Shown here piece by piece: positions 1 through 8,832 of a stretch of DNA of 64,000 nt (within the stretch, counting starts at the first letter, position 1; each line of letters opens with the position of its first letter). The stretch is from an uncultured Granulosicoccaceae bacterium (GTDB taxonomy: Bacteria > Pseudomonadota > Gammaproteobacteria > Granulosicoccales > Granulosicoccaceae), in the NCBI GenBank assembly GCA_937930305.1, contig CALGLE010000009.1, positions 124,001 to 188,000 on the forward strand. Reading direction: 5' to 3'. The notes under the pieces are model-generated. The model was not told the origin of the DNA and made no database searches. It saw only the letters and a program-made list of their open reading frames with translations. A program made the position numbers and the translations under genes.

Positions 1-32
1 CTCAAGGGGTGCAACCACTTAGCGGATGACGA

Positions 33-713
33 CTAATCGCGCAACACACCCGCACAATTGGAGTGCCCAGTGGACACATCCCATTCCGCATTACGAGTGC
101 AGGAGCCTTGATAGTTTCGGTGCACACGGAAACGTCCTGAGGTGGGTAAGCCATCATCGAGTTTGCGATCTAATTCGGCGAGTATGCCTACTGGAATTTG
201 ATCGCCAGTAAAAATTTCATGCGATGGGCTAATCACATCAGCGGCCTGCGCGCTGTAGCTAATTTTATAAAACCCGTTGAAGGGGTTTTTGGGACAGGTA
301 CCTGGCGCGCAATCGACATCGGAAGCTGAACCCACAGCCGCTTGCTCACCATCGAAGTTACCGTTTATGAAACCGGCTAACGACAGTTGTTGCCAAACAC
401 CCGCGCGTTCAGCGCTGCCGTCTAATTTTCCATTCCCATTGCCGGATACAGCGGCACTGTCTATTTGTGTGCCAGCAGATTGAAAATCCCCCGGCAGTGC
501 TCGGTAGCGATCTTGAAAGGAATACCAGGCGGTACGAATACCAGAGACTTCCGTGGCCATCGATCGCACACGAGCGCTATCGATTAATGCTTGACCTTTG
601 AACACCCCAGCCAACATGAGCCCAACAATCACCAACACAATGGCAATTTCTACTAACGTAAAACCTTCTGAACGGCGAGTGATGGTTTTTTTAGGCATGG
701 CAATAAAACGCAT
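33..713 (-). CDS. Type IV prepilin-like protein (GspG/PilE-type N-terminus)
   Basis: Pseudopilin or minor pilin, expected to be cut by a PilD-type prepilin peptidase and assembled into a type IV pilus or type II secretion pseudopilus. The N-terminus has a basic leader and the motif GFTLVEIAIVLVIVG: Gly17/Phe18 is the expected cleavage site and Glu22 is the +5 glutamate, followed by the usual single hydrophobic helix. The rest (226 aa) is a globular domain with Cys pairs near residues 133-138 and close to the C-terminus that could form disulfides. A strong GGGAGG ribosome site lies 7 bases before the start at 713, favouring it over the ATG at 698. It sits downstream of signal peptidase I on the same strand with a 131-base gap. 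No other pilus genes are visible, so which machine it serves is unknown. Confidence 0.85.
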   Translation of the reverse strand: MRFIAMPKKTITRRSEGFTLVEIAIVLVIVGLMLAGVFKGQALIDSARVRSMATEVSGIRTAWYSFQDRYRALPGDFQSAGTQIDSAAVSGNGNGKLDGSAERAGVWQQLSLAGFINGNFDGEQAAVGSASDVDCAPGTCPKNPFNGFYKISYSAQAADVISPSHEIFTGDQIPVGILAELDRKLDDGLPTSGRFRVHRNYQGSCTRNAEWDVSTGHSNCAGVLRD

Positions 714-844
714 AGGAACACCTCCCTGTATAACAATGCGTGTGGATTATCGTTAAAACGTTCGCCAGCATAAAACAAGCACAGGCAGTTTCGCAAGCGA
801 TCTTATGGGTTAATTGCTGACCTCACAATGAACAGGAAATGAGC

Positions 845-1633
845 TTACTTTGGTATCACACCCAACCGTGACCAACGCACCCCGTCTTCACCTCGGGACC
901 ACACAATTTGTCGGACCTTTCCTACTACGGACGTTAAATCGATGGCCCCGAATGAGCGCGAATCCAAACTCATGCCTCGGTTGTCGCCCATAACAAACAT
1001 GTGACCGGCTGGCACGGTCAGAGCTTCCTTACCCGGGATCGGATCTCCCTCAAGTGCCACCACACGCTTTACCCACATCACACCCGGCATCTTAGGGCTA
1101 TGAAACACCACCATATCCCCTTTAGTAACCGGCTTCGAGCACGTTGCACACCCGACACGCATATCCGCAAAAAACACATCCCCTTTCATCAACGTTGGCT
1201 CCATGCTGCCTGACGGAATGTGAAACGCGCGAACCCAATGGTCTCGCACAAAATAGGTCGCGCCATAAACCGCAGTATTAATCAGCAAAAACATCAATAC
1301 ATACACCCCAATTTTTTGCCATTCCAATAATCGGTAGTTGGGTAATTGTTTCGCTGTCCGCCACGCCTGCCAATGACTTAATAACCAAACAATTAAAAAG
1401 GCGAACCATAGAACAGCCAAAGCGGGTACCACCGCTGAGGCGGGAAGAACCAACGCCACTAACGCCGTCATGGGCCCCGCTATCGCCAACAAAAGCAAGC
1501 CATAGCACAAACCCCGATGCCATTGACCGTTATAAAACTGGCCCAAGCCAAAGGCGGACAGCGATAACACCACTGCTAACCAGCCTTTGCGCGGTGCAAT
1601 CGGTTCATCCAGATTCATAGTTGTCTGATTCAT
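845..1633 (-). CDS. lepB: Signal peptidase I
   Basis: Membrane serine protease (S26 family) that removes signal peptides from exported proteins on the outer face of the inner membrane. The 262-aa protein has several membrane segments in the first half (about 17-35, 42-65, 68-90, 108-125), more than in E. coli LepB, then the catalytic domain. The box SGSMEPTL carries the nucleophile Ser143, VKRVVALEGD carries the general base Lys189, and MGDNRGMSLDSR is the conserved box E region. A CxxC pair (Cys162, Cys165) sits in an insertion between the catalytic boxes. It follows the sigma/anti-sigma pair by 27 bases and may be co-transcribed with it. It could be a second, dedicated LepB, since it is not next to lepA or rnc. 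Confidence 0.92.
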   Translation of the reverse strand: MNQTTMNLDEPIAPRKGWLAVVLSLSAFGLGQFYNGQWHRGLCYGLLLLAIAGPMTALVALVLPASAVVPALAVLWFAFLIVWLLSHWQAWRTAKQLPNYRLLEWQKIGVYVLMFLLINTAVYGATYFVRDHWVRAFHIPSGSMEPTLMKGDVFFADMRVGCATCSKPVTKGDMVVFHSPKMPGVMWVKRVVALEGDPIPGKEALTVPAGHMFVMGDNRGMSLDSRSFGAIDLTSVVGKVRQIVWSRGEDGVRWSRLGVIPK

Positions 1634-1660
1634 AGTCCGTTTCCTTCACGCAACTGCGGT

Positions 1661-1894
1661 TCAACTAAAGGCGCCTACAAAGTACATCCCAAATAATATG
1701 CGCATCGCTTGAGCTACGCCCACACCAACACCGGTGACTAACGCTAAGCCGCGCAGAATATGTAGGTACAAGGGTGTGCTCACCGCGATGGCTTCTGCTT
1801 CGATTCGAGCCATAACGGAACGCTCAAACCCTTGCGGTGGTTTAGCAAAGCCTTCGCTTAATAAATCATCGACTTCTTTAGGTGATAAAGTCAT
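1661..1894 (-). CDS. Small membrane protein, putative anti-sigma factor
   Basis: A 77-aa protein whose start overlaps the stop of the sigma factor gene as ATGA, which signals translational coupling. The N-terminal half is soluble (MTLSPKEVDDLLSEGF...), with an FERSVMARIE helix. The C-terminal half holds one hydrophobic helix (about residues 40-70) rich in Gly and Val. Small membrane proteins coupled to ECF sigma factor genes are commonly anti-sigma factors, but no zinc-binding HxxxCxxC motif is present. The role is therefore inferred from position only. A longer reading upstream to 1969 would overlap the sigma gene by 79 bases and is less likely. Confidence 0.6.
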   Translation of the reverse strand: MTLSPKEVDDLLSEGFAKPPQGFERSVMARIEAEAIAVSTPLYLHILRGLALVTGVGVGVAQAMRILFGMYFVGAFS

Positions 1895-2427
1895 TCGGGT
1901 ATCTCCAACAAGTGCGTAAGACGTGTTCGTGCACGGCTCACGCGAGTTCGGTAGGTGCCAGGCTCGCACTCTAAAATGATCGCAGCCTCTGTTGACGATA
2001 AGCCATCCACATACGCCAACGCCAATACATCACGCTCATCATGGTTAAGTTGTTGTATCGCGCGCTTAAGCTGCAACCGTTTTTGTTCACGTTCGGTGTT
2101 GGCGCTGGGGTCGTCTGTGTGCGAACTGGTTTCTTCCAATACAACCGGATCGGTTGCTTGGGGCAGCTTGGCGTTCTTTTTCATCGTACTGAATGCCACA
2201 TTGCGCGCAATGCGGAACAGCCACGTATTCCACTGGCTGTGAGACGCATCGTATCGATCACGATATCGCCAAGCGCGAAGAAAGGCTTCCTGCGCCACAT
2301 CTTCCACAAGTCCGCCAGACAAACCTAAGCGACTTAAATAACCAAACAAAGACGCTTGGTGCGCGCGCACCTTCTGTGAAAAATCACAGTCGTTGCGGGA
2401 TGAAGACTGGGGTTCGGACGTTGGCAT
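1891..2427 (-). CDS. RNA polymerase sigma factor, ECF (sigma-70 family)
   Basis: Alternative sigma factor of 178 aa. Region 2 spans about residues 20-90 with the -10 recognition helix (EDVAQEAFLRAWRYRDRYD, then WLFRIARNVAF). Region 4 spans about 115-175 with the helix-turn-helix for the -35 element (LALAYVDGLSSTEAAIILE, then YRTRVSRARTRL). The length and two-domain layout are typical of ECF sigma factors. It is translationally coupled to a small membrane protein that could act as its anti-sigma factor, and lepB and a prepilin follow on the same strand. The signal and the regulon cannot be told from the sequence. Confidence 0.93.
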   Translation of the reverse strand: MPTSEPQSSSRNDCDFSQKVRAHQASLFGYLSRLGLSGGLVEDVAQEAFLRAWRYRDRYDASHSQWNTWLFRIARNVAFSTMKKNAKLPQATDPVVLEETSSHTDDPSANTEREQKRLQLKRAIQQLNHDERDVLALAYVDGLSSTEAAIILECEPGTYRTRVSRARTRLTHLLEIPE

Positions 2428-2490
2428 AGTGTGAGTTATACCGTGGGTCCTTCGATGTGTTACATCAAGAGTTGCTAAACAAGCAATGGC

Positions 2491-3888
2491 CTAGAATGGC
2501 GCGCTGCCGGGCACTCGAGGAAATGGAATCACATCGCGTATGTTTTCCATGCCCGTGACGTAGTTCACAAGGCGTTCAAATCCTAGCCCAAAACCTGCGT
2601 GCGGCACGGTGCCATACCGGCGTAAATCGCGATACCAATCTAAGTGGCCCGTTAAACCGAACGCCTCTAAGCGATCATCTAATATGTCAATGCGTTCTTC
2701 ACGTTGACTGCCACCGATGATTTCACCGATGCCTGGCGCTAGTACATCCATGGCAGCGACTGTTTTTTCATCATCGTTTAAGCGCATATAAAACGCTTTA
2801 ATGTCTTTGGGATAATTCATTAAAATAACTGGGCGACCCACATGCTTTTCAGTCAGGTATCGCTCGTGTTCTGACGCTAAGTCGGTTCCCCAAGACACGG
2901 GAAATTCAAATTTCTCACCACAGTTTTCTAATATCGTTACAGCTTCTGTGTATTCCATGCGCTCAAAGTTAGAATCAGCAACCGTTGTAATCCGGGTAAT
3001 GGCTTCTTTGTCGATGCGTTCCGCAAAGAACTCCATGTCTCTTGAACATTCATCCAAAACGGCTTTACAACAAAATTTAAGAAAGTCTTCGGCCAAATCC
3101 GCATTGGCTGTTAAATCATTGAACGCCACTTCCGGTTCAATCATCCAAAATTCGGCCAAGTGGCGACTGGTGTTAGAGTTCTCTGCACGGAACGTGGGGC
3201 CAAAGGTATACACCTTCGACATCGCCAAAGCGTAGCTTTCCGCGTTCAACTGACCCGACACGGTTAAGAATGCTTCACCACCGAAAAAATCTTGCGAATA
3301 GTCAACACCGCCTGTGTCCAAGGTGGGCAAATTCATCATGTCCAAGGTGCTGACACGAAACAGCTCCCCGGCCCCTTCACAGTCACTGGTGGTAATGAGT
3401 GGTGTGTTAACCCACACATAACCGCGCTCATGAAAATACCGATGCACCGCTTGCGCCACACTGTTACGTACACGCGTTACGGCACCGAACGCGTTGGTGC
3501 GCGGCCTTAAGTGAGCCACGGTTCTTAAGTATTCAAACGTGTGGCGCTTTTTTGCAATGGGATAACTCTCTGGCTCATCAACCCAGCCGACCACTTCCAC
3601 ATCGTTGGCTTGAATTTCAACCGATTGACCTTTGCCCGCTGACTCCACTAAGGTGCCCGTGATGCGTACCGCGCAACCGGCACTGAGTTTTTTAACCTCA
3701 GATTCGTAATTACTTAAGGAATCGGGCACGACCGCTTGCAAGCTGTCGAAATGAGAACCGTCATTAACGGCCACAAACGACAGACCGGCTTTGGAATCAC
3801 GGCGGCTTCGCACCCAGCCAGCGATTGTGACGGTTGAGTCGATTTTTCCGTTGTCGAAAAGATCATTGATTACCGATGTAGTCGTCAT
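2491..3888 (-). CDS. asnS: Asparaginyl-tRNA synthetase
   Basis: Class IIb aminoacyl-tRNA synthetase charging tRNA-Asn, 465 aa like E. coli AsnS. An N-terminal OB-fold anticodon-binding domain ([13 protein letters not shown], about residues 19-110) is followed by the class II catalytic domain. Motif 2 is visible as [16 protein letters not shown] and motif 3 as [14 protein letters not shown] near the C-terminus, ending in the family-typical [11 protein letters not shown]. The start at 3888 overlaps the stop of holA as ATGA, so it is probably translated by coupling. The frame is open further upstream to 3960, but those residues are unrelated to the family. Confidence 0.96.
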   Translation of the reverse strand: MTTTSVINDLFDNGKIDSTVTIAGWVRSRRDSKAGLSFVAVNDGSHFDSLQAVVPDSLSNYESEVKKLSAGCAVRITGTLVESAGKGQSVEIQANDVEVVGWVDEPESYPIAKKRHTFEYLRTVAHLRPRTNAFGAVTRVRNSVAQAVHRYFHERGYVWVNTPLITTSDCEGAGELFRVSTLDMMNLPTLDTGGVDYSQDFFGGEAFLTVSGQLNAESYALAMSKVYTFGPTFRAENSNTSRHLAEFWMIEPEVAFNDLTANADLAEDFLKFCCKAVLDECSRDMEFFAERIDKEAITRITTVADSNFERMEYTEAVTILENCGEKFEFPVSWGTDLASEHERYLTEKHVGRPVILMNYPKDIKAFYMRLNDDEKTVAAMDVLAPGIGEIIGGSQREERIDILDDRLEAFGLTGHLDWYRDLRRYGTVPHAGFGLGFERLVNYVTGMENIRDVIPFPRVPGSAPF

Positions 3889-4934
3889 GCCAGTCTCGTT
3901 GTTAAGAGGGTGTCTCCATGACCTGCTAAGCAGGCACTTAGAGCGGTGAACGCATCCCAAACATCGCCCGGTTCCTGCCCTTTTACCATGCGATCAATTT
4001 CTGCGGTCTGTTGCAACATGTGCAACCAGCTTGCCACGCTGTGTCGTTTAAGCGCTATTTTAAGTGGCGCTACCCGACTTGACCAAACCCCAGCCGCTTT
4101 TAAGGCTTTATCTGCCGGTACTCGCTCAGCAATCGCTTCCGCCGCTCGCGTGGCACTGCGAATCTCTGCGCTCAAGGCCCAAAGCACCAGCACGGGAGCT
4201 GTGGCCTCGTCCCGTAATCCTCGAACAATGCGAACCGCACGAGCGGCGTCCCCTGCCAAGGCGGCAGAGGCTAAATCGTTAATGGAATACCGAGCACTGT
4301 CTGAGACCGCGGCCAACACATCCTCTGGCGTGAGCGTGGCATCAGGATGCAACAAAGCCAGTCGTTCCACCTCTTGCGCGGCAGCCAACAGATTGCCTTC
4401 CACACGTTCGGCAATGAGATCCAAAGAATCTTTATCTGCGCTTAAACCATGGCGCTTAAACCGAGCTTGAAGCCAACTGGGTAGCTCTCGCGGCGGCACG
4501 GGGAATGCCTCAATGGTGACTCCGGCTTTGTCTAGGGCTTTAAACCACGCACTGGTTTTACCTCCGCGCTCCAACTTTACGCTGGTCACCAACAGCAACA
4601 CATCAGGCGCTGGATTTTGGCAATAAGCTTTCAATTGTTCCCCACCGGCCCGACCAGGCTTACCCGTGGGTAAACGCACCTCAATCAAACGCCGCTCGGC
4701 GAACAAGGACAAACTGTCAACCGCTTCCCGAAACGCTGACCAATCTGTGTCTTCACCCGCATAAAACACCTGCCGCTCATCAAAGCCGTTGTCTCGCGCA
4801 TGGGCCCTAAGTTGATCGCCCATTTCCATAATTTGCAACGGCTCATCACCGTGCAGAAAATACACAGGTGCCGTTTTCTGTTTCAAATGCGCGGCGAGTT
4901 TGTCTGGGTAAAGCTTCAAGCGAGTGACCATCAT
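3885..4934 (-). CDS. holA: DNA polymerase III subunit delta
   Basis: Clamp-loader delta subunit, which opens the beta sliding clamp during replication. The protein is 349 aa from the start at 4934 ([17 protein letters not shown]), close to the usual 340 aa. Family features seen are [21 protein letters not shown] near the N-terminus, [17 protein letters not shown], and the middle segment [21 protein letters not shown]. An alternative start one codon downstream (4931) is equally possible. The frame stays open to 5174, but that extension would overlap pyrD on the other strand and has no family similarity. In many gammaproteobacteria holA follows lptE; here no lptE is seen and asnS follows instead. 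Confidence 0.93.
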   Translation of the reverse strand: MMVTRLKLYPDKLAAHLKQKTAPVYFLHGDEPLQIMEMGDQLRAHARDNGFDERQVFYAGEDTDWSAFREAVDSLSLFAERRLIEVRLPTGKPGRAGGEQLKAYCQNPAPDVLLLVTSVKLERGGKTSAWFKALDKAGVTIEAFPVPPRELPSWLQARFKRHGLSADKDSLDLIAERVEGNLLAAAQEVERLALLHPDATLTPEDVLAAVSDSARYSINDLASAALAGDAARAVRIVRGLRDEATAPVLVLWALSAEIRSATRAAEAIAERVPADKALKAAGVWSSRVAPLKIALKRHSVASWLHMLQQTAEIDRMVKGQEPGDVWDAFTALSACLAGHGDTLLTTRLA

Positions 4935-5022
4935 CCGGGGGACCTGAATGATACCGCAGCTAAGCGCGGAAGCTTGCCCAATCCTTGTGCGATGCTGGGT
5001 AAACTGATCCAACACAAACGGT

Positions 5023-6090
5023 TTGCAACGAGCACCCCACTTGAGCCCAACGCCACACCCTGAATTATCCGACCCACTGTATGCCGCCCTTAGGCGCATC
5101 GCGTTCAGTAAAGAACCCGAAGCCGCACACGATTGGGCTTTAGGCTGGATGTCAAAGCCTTGGGTGGCGTCCATGCTGGCACGACGCTACCGAGTAAGCT
5201 CTGAAAAGACAGTTTGTCCTGCCGCCGGCTTAGCCTTTCCAAATCGAGTGGGCTTAGCCGCTGGATTAGACAAAAACGGGGACTATATTGATGCCCTCGG
5301 GGCACTGGGTTTTGGGTTTATTGAGATAGGCACCGTTACACCAAAAGCCCAATCGGGCAACCCACAACCGCGCATGTTTCGGTTACCCGAACATAACGCA
5401 CTGATTAACCGGCTAGGCTTTAACAACTTAGGGGTGGATCACTTAGTCAAGAATGCAGAAAACCGACGATGGCAAGGCAAGCTGGGCATCAACATTGGCA
5501 AGAACGCCAGCACGCCGTTAGAAAATGCGCACAGTGATTATGTGCATTGCTTAGAACGCGTATACCCCGTCGCTGACTACATCACCGTCAACATCTCTTC
5601 CCCAAACACAAAAGATTTACGTCAGTTGCAACACGGTGATGCCTTAGCCGAACTGCTTGAGCCGGTGATGAATCGACATGCCCAGTTAGCCAGCCAACAC
5701 CAAGGCAGTAAGCCGCTGTTTGTGAAAATTGCACCGGACATGGATGATTCAGCCATTGAACAGTTTATTCAAGTCGCCAGTACCTACCCGATTCATGGGG
5801 TGATCGTATCGAACACCACCTCACGCAGAGACCTTATTGATAGTCACCCGCTCGCAGCCGAAGCAGGCGGCTTAAGCGGAGAAGTGCTCAGAGACTTTGC
5901 CAATGATCGACTCAGTGCGGTGAAGAAGCGGCTTCCCGCAAACTGGACACTCATTGGAGCCGGTGGTATTTCAAGCGGGCAGGATGCGGCAACAAAACTA
6001 GTCCTGGGCGCAGATTTGGTGCAAATTTACACGGGCTTCATTTATCACGGGCCGAGATTAATTCAACGCTCAGTTGAGGCGACCGTGTAG
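5023..6090 (+). CDS. pyrD: Dihydroorotate dehydrogenase (quinone), class 2
   Basis: Membrane-associated FMN enzyme that oxidises dihydroorotate to orotate with quinone as acceptor, the fourth step of pyrimidine synthesis. It shows the class 2 hallmarks FPNRVGLAAGLDKNGDYIDAL, GFGFIEIGTVTPKAQ, RLGFNNLGVD, LGINIGKN, the catalytic-serine region NISSPNTKDLRQLQ, SNTTSRR, and the FMN phosphate loop GAGGISSGQDAATK. The 355-aa length includes about 20 extra N-terminal residues before the amphipathic helix (LYAALRRIAF), so the true start could be a little downstream. It is divergent from holA and followed by a strong terminator. Confidence 0.95.
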   Translation: MQRAPHLSPTPHPELSDPLYAALRRIAFSKEPEAAHDWALGWMSKPWVASMLARRYRVSSEKTVCPAAGLAFPNRVGLAAGLDKNGDYIDALGALGFGFIEIGTVTPKAQSGNPQPRMFRLPEHNALINRLGFNNLGVDHLVKNAENRRWQGKLGINIGKNASTPLENAHSDYVHCLERVYPVADYITVNISSPNTKDLRQLQHGDALAELLEPVMNRHAQLASQHQGSKPLFVKIAPDMDDSAIEQFIQVASTYPIHGVIVSNTTSRRDLIDSHPLAAEAGGLSGEVLRDFANDRLSAVKKRLPANWTLIGAGGISSGQDAATKLVLGADLVQIYTGFIYHGPRLIQRSVEATV

Positions 6091-6098
6091 TTTTACGC

Positions 6099-6121
6099 AC
6101 ACCCCCGCGGGGGTGTTTTTC
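6099..6121 (+). terminator. Rho-independent terminator of pyrD
   Basis: A perfect 16-base GC-rich palindrome (CACCCCCGCGGGGGTG, 6100-6115) is followed at once by a run of T, 9 bases after the pyrD stop. Very likely the pyrD terminator. Confidence 0.9.
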
Positions 6122-6458
6122 ACGTTTCAAGTGTCTTGTAAAAACATTCTTTGCGCTTGGTTGTTGTTTGACGAATCTTACCGACTGGCTTATCTGCCGA
6201 TAGTCGCACCAGACCATCCTCGAGTCATCCAGTCAAAACCTGGCGCAGGTGCTCTAAATACTGGCCAATAGGCCCAACTCCCACCCTAACCATTCAACTA
6301 AGCACCCCTCAGAACGGGCAGCGTTTGCTGTAAGTTTTCGCTAACAGTCGGGTTTGTGAATATTCACCAGCGAATCTTCGCTTAATACCAGTGTGAATAA
6401 GAAGGTCAAACCATACTGAAGCTACCTACTCAACAACAATCAGAAAAAACACATAAAC
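6122..6458. other. Intergenic region without recognisable gene
   Basis: 337 bases between the pyrD terminator and the lipoprotein gene. No convincing reading frame, tRNA or hairpin was seen. The A-rich stretch just before 6459 probably holds the promoter and ribosome site of the lipoprotein gene, but I could not assign boxes with confidence. Confidence 0.5.
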
Positions 6459-7277
6459 ATGAACATCAAATCCCTATCCGCTGCAGTACTTTCAATCACA
6501 CTGGCTGCCTGCGGAAGCGAAGGCGTAATTAATCCTTTGCCAACTAACCCCAGTCAGTCGGTAAACCCAACTAATGAAGTACCAAGCACCAACCCACCTC
6601 AATCGGCTCCCGCTGCTCCGGTTGCAACGAGTGCCAGTCACGAACAAATTACGCGTCGATTTGAAAACCACCCGTTGATTCAAAGTGGAACTGCATCAGG
6701 TGATCGATTCGATTTTCGAAGCCAGCAAGTCACACAGGTACGGGAAACATTAACTGGCAAAGGGGTTACGGTGTCTATTTCCGATGCGAATTTCAGTTCG
6801 TCATCTGTTGCAGTTACCAGTGAAAATACGTTTTACGCATTTTGCACGGGCGGGCGATTGGGTGTAGCTTCCGATACGGATAACACATTCGTCAACAATG
6901 GACTAACCAGTGACAGTTCCAATTTTTTCAACACTTTCAATTCCGCTGATGAAAGCTTCTTAGGATACTGGGACGTGGCTGATCTGACGACCACGCTCGA
7001 AGATGGACAAATATTCAACGGCATCGTTCTGATTCCAATGATCGATGTGTCTCAATTTCCAGATGTGCTCAGTCAAAATTTACCTTACCCTAGCCCAGGG
7101 CAGCAAGATGTGGTGACTGGCGGCCTGGTTCTCACGGACAGGGGCGAGGCACTCGCGATACTACCTGTATTATTTCAGTCATTCACAGCGTTAAACGCCC
7201 AAGGCCTAACCTTTGCAGCCTCTGATCAAGAATTGTTTCCATTCGTGGATCCAAGCTCGATTTGTGGAAGAATCTAA
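6459..7277 (+). CDS. Hypothetical lipoprotein
   Basis: 272-aa protein with a lipoprotein signal: a hydrophobic segment ending in the lipobox LAAC, lipid attachment at Cys18. A Pro/Ser/Asn/Thr-rich linker (about residues 22-60) follows, then a globular domain of about 200 residues rich in Ser, Asn, Phe and Asp. Family not recognised. It contains two cysteines in the mature domain (FCTGGR and the C-terminal SSICGRI) that could form a disulfide. It stands alone between the pyrD terminator and a convergent gene. Residue 19 after the lipid-carrying Cys is Gly, not Asp, so outer-membrane sorting is likely; this is inference. Confidence 0.75.
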   Translation: MNIKSLSAAVLSITLAACGSEGVINPLPTNPSQSVNPTNEVPSTNPPQSAPAAPVATSASHEQITRRFENHPLIQSGTASGDRFDFRSQQVTQVRETLTGKGVTVSISDANFSSSSVAVTSENTFYAFCTGGRLGVASDTDNTFVNNGLTSDSSNFFNTFNSADESFLGYWDVADLTTTLEDGQIFNGIVLIPMIDVSQFPDVLSQNLPYPSPGQQDVVTGGLVLTDRGEALAILPVLFQSFTALNAQGLTFAASDQELFPFVDPSSICGRI

Positions 7278-7329
7278 TACTGCTTGAGTATCGTCGACAT
7301 CGGCGATACTCAACTTCCGGACGAAACTT

Positions 7330-7815
7330 TTACAAAGGAACGGTGGCGGCGTGCGTACCGTTTGCATCCGGCTCACCGGTTACGTATCGTAAAATATCCA
7401 CCACTTGTGCAGGCGTTTGCGCCCAACCTTGTGCAGCCCCATCAACCTCTTTCAACGGGTGAATGATGTCGTCATCGTGTAGCGTGACATACGGTTTACC
7501 CAAGGCTGAACACATACCCGCATCAAAGGCGGCGTTCCATTGCTTGTACTGTTTCCCAAATCGGATTACTGCAACATCGCACTGCGTGATTAACGATTTT
7601 GTTCGCATCGCGTTAATACGAGAGGATTGCTGATCACGTAAATAGCCTGCTGGGACTTCGCCTAATATATCGCCTGCAGCATCACTGGCACCGTGGTTGG
7701 TCACCGCCGAAACAAAGCGTAGTGGCAGCTTCTGTGATTCAGAAGCCGACATAATTTGCTCACGCCAATCGGTGTGAATTTCACCCGACAAATACACCGT
7801 CCAAATCGTTGACAT
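7330..7815 (-). CDS. YtoQ family protein
   Basis: Small cytosolic protein of 161 aa, recognised from the family-typical opening TVYLSGEIHTDWRE, the middle ITQCDVAVIRFGKQYKQWNAAFDAG, and GKPYVTLH. The fold resembles nucleoside 2-deoxyribosyltransferases, but the biochemical function of YtoQ is, as far as I know, not established. The start at 7815 is preceded by GGGA at about 9 bases, so the open extension to 7833 is not needed. It lies 28 bases downstream of the HDAC-like deacetylase gene on the same strand and is probably in its operon. Confidence 0.85.
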   Translation of the reverse strand: MSTIWTVYLSGEIHTDWREQIMSASESQKLPLRFVSAVTNHGASDAAGDILGEVPAGYLRDQQSSRINAMRTKSLITQCDVAVIRFGKQYKQWNAAFDAGMCSALGKPYVTLHDDDIIHPLKEVDGAAQGWAQTPAQVVDILRYVTGEPDANGTHAATVPL

Positions 7816-7843
7816 CGTGCTTTCCCTACTCAATTTTGTTTTG

Positions 7844-8770
7844 TTAATCCAAACCCATCAGCACGCGCACATGCCCAGAAGCGGAACGTGACAGTGCGGG
7901 CAAAGCGTAACCGCCTTCCAGCATCGAAACAATACGACCATCTGCGTGTCGGTCAGCCACATCCATAATTTGTTTGGTAATCCATACATAATCCATGTCG
8001 GTTAACAGCAAACCTGCCAATGGATCTTCTGCGTGCGCATCAAACCCCGCACTGACAATGATTAGTTCAGGCTTGAAGGTATCCAATGCTGGAAGCCAAG
8101 TTTCCATAATGGCTTGTTGAAACTCAGGACCTTTGCAGCCCGAGACCAGTGGCACGTTCACACGCTGGTTGGCCACATTGTCTCGATACCCACCGGGGTA
8201 TAACGGGTGCTGAAACGATGAGCAAAATAAAATCTTGGCGTCCCCATCGACAATATCTTCTGTGCCATTGCCGTGATGCACGTCGAAATCGAGGATGGCT
8301 ACACGTTCCAAACCGTGCTTCTGAATAGCGTGACGAGCCGCTAAAGCTACATTGCCAAAGAAACAAAATCCCATGGCCTTATCGAATTCGGCGTGGTGCC
8401 CAGGTGGCCGGGTTAAACAAAACGCATTATTTACGCGCTTTTCAATAACTGCATCGGTTGCCAATAAGCCAGCACCAACGCCTCTCAAGGCAGCCGTCAG
8501 GGTGTGTGGGTTCATGGCCGTGTCGGCGTCTAACTGCACAGAGCCAATATCAGGTGCCGATACAAAAATATTTTCTATATAGGCCGGTTCATGCCCCATG
8601 AGCAATACCTCACGATCAGCAATAGGCGCATCGGCATGCACACAATGGTCATACAAATCTTGCTTTTTTAGCTGATCAAGAATGACATCAATTCGAGCCG
8701 GGCATTCGGGGTGCCCTGGGCTAATTTCATGCAGCACGCAATCTGGGTGAGTTACTAACAAGGTTGCCAT
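7844..8770 (-). CDS. Histone deacetylase family protein (acetyl-lysine or acetylpolyamine deacetylase-like)
   Basis: Zinc-dependent amidohydrolase of the arginase/deacetylase fold, 308 aa, full length for bacterial class II-like HDAC proteins. Active-site elements are present: RPPGHHAE with the His125-His126 dyad, the zinc ligands Asp163 and His165 in DFDVHHGNGTED, Asp244 in SAGFDAHAEDP, and the transition-state Tyr288 in LEGGYAL. Substrates in the family include acetyl-lysine in proteins, acetylpolyamines and other N-acyl amides. The gene starts 62 bases from the divergent Pat-type acetyltransferase, which suggests that this enzyme reverses its acetylation. That link is inferred from position. 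Confidence 0.92.
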   Translation of the reverse strand: MATLLVTHPDCVLHEISPGHPECPARIDVILDQLKKQDLYDHCVHADAPIADREVLLMGHEPAYIENIFVSAPDIGSVQLDADTAMNPHTLTAALRGVGAGLLATDAVIEKRVNNAFCLTRPPGHHAEFDKAMGFCFFGNVALAARHAIQKHGLERVAILDFDVHHGNGTEDIVDGDAKILFCSSFQHPLYPGGYRDNVANQRVNVPLVSGCKGPEFQQAIMETWLPALDTFKPELIIVSAGFDAHAEDPLAGLLLTDMDYVWITKQIMDVADRHADGRIVSMLEGGYALPALSRSASGHVRVLMGLD

Positions 8771-8832
8771 AATGGCTGCCTGGCTCCAATCGCTTTAGAA
8801 TAGGCGACTATAGCAAACCAAAACGGACCTCA

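Noticed and set aside
3946-4470. 174-codon plus-strand reading frame inside holA
   Set aside because: Antisense shadow of holA: Ser/Ala/Arg-rich, no domain, no ribosome site.
4935-5174. N-terminal extension of holA on the minus strand
   Set aside because: It would overlap pyrD on the opposite strand, has no similarity to the delta subunit, and the normal-length start at 4934 exists.
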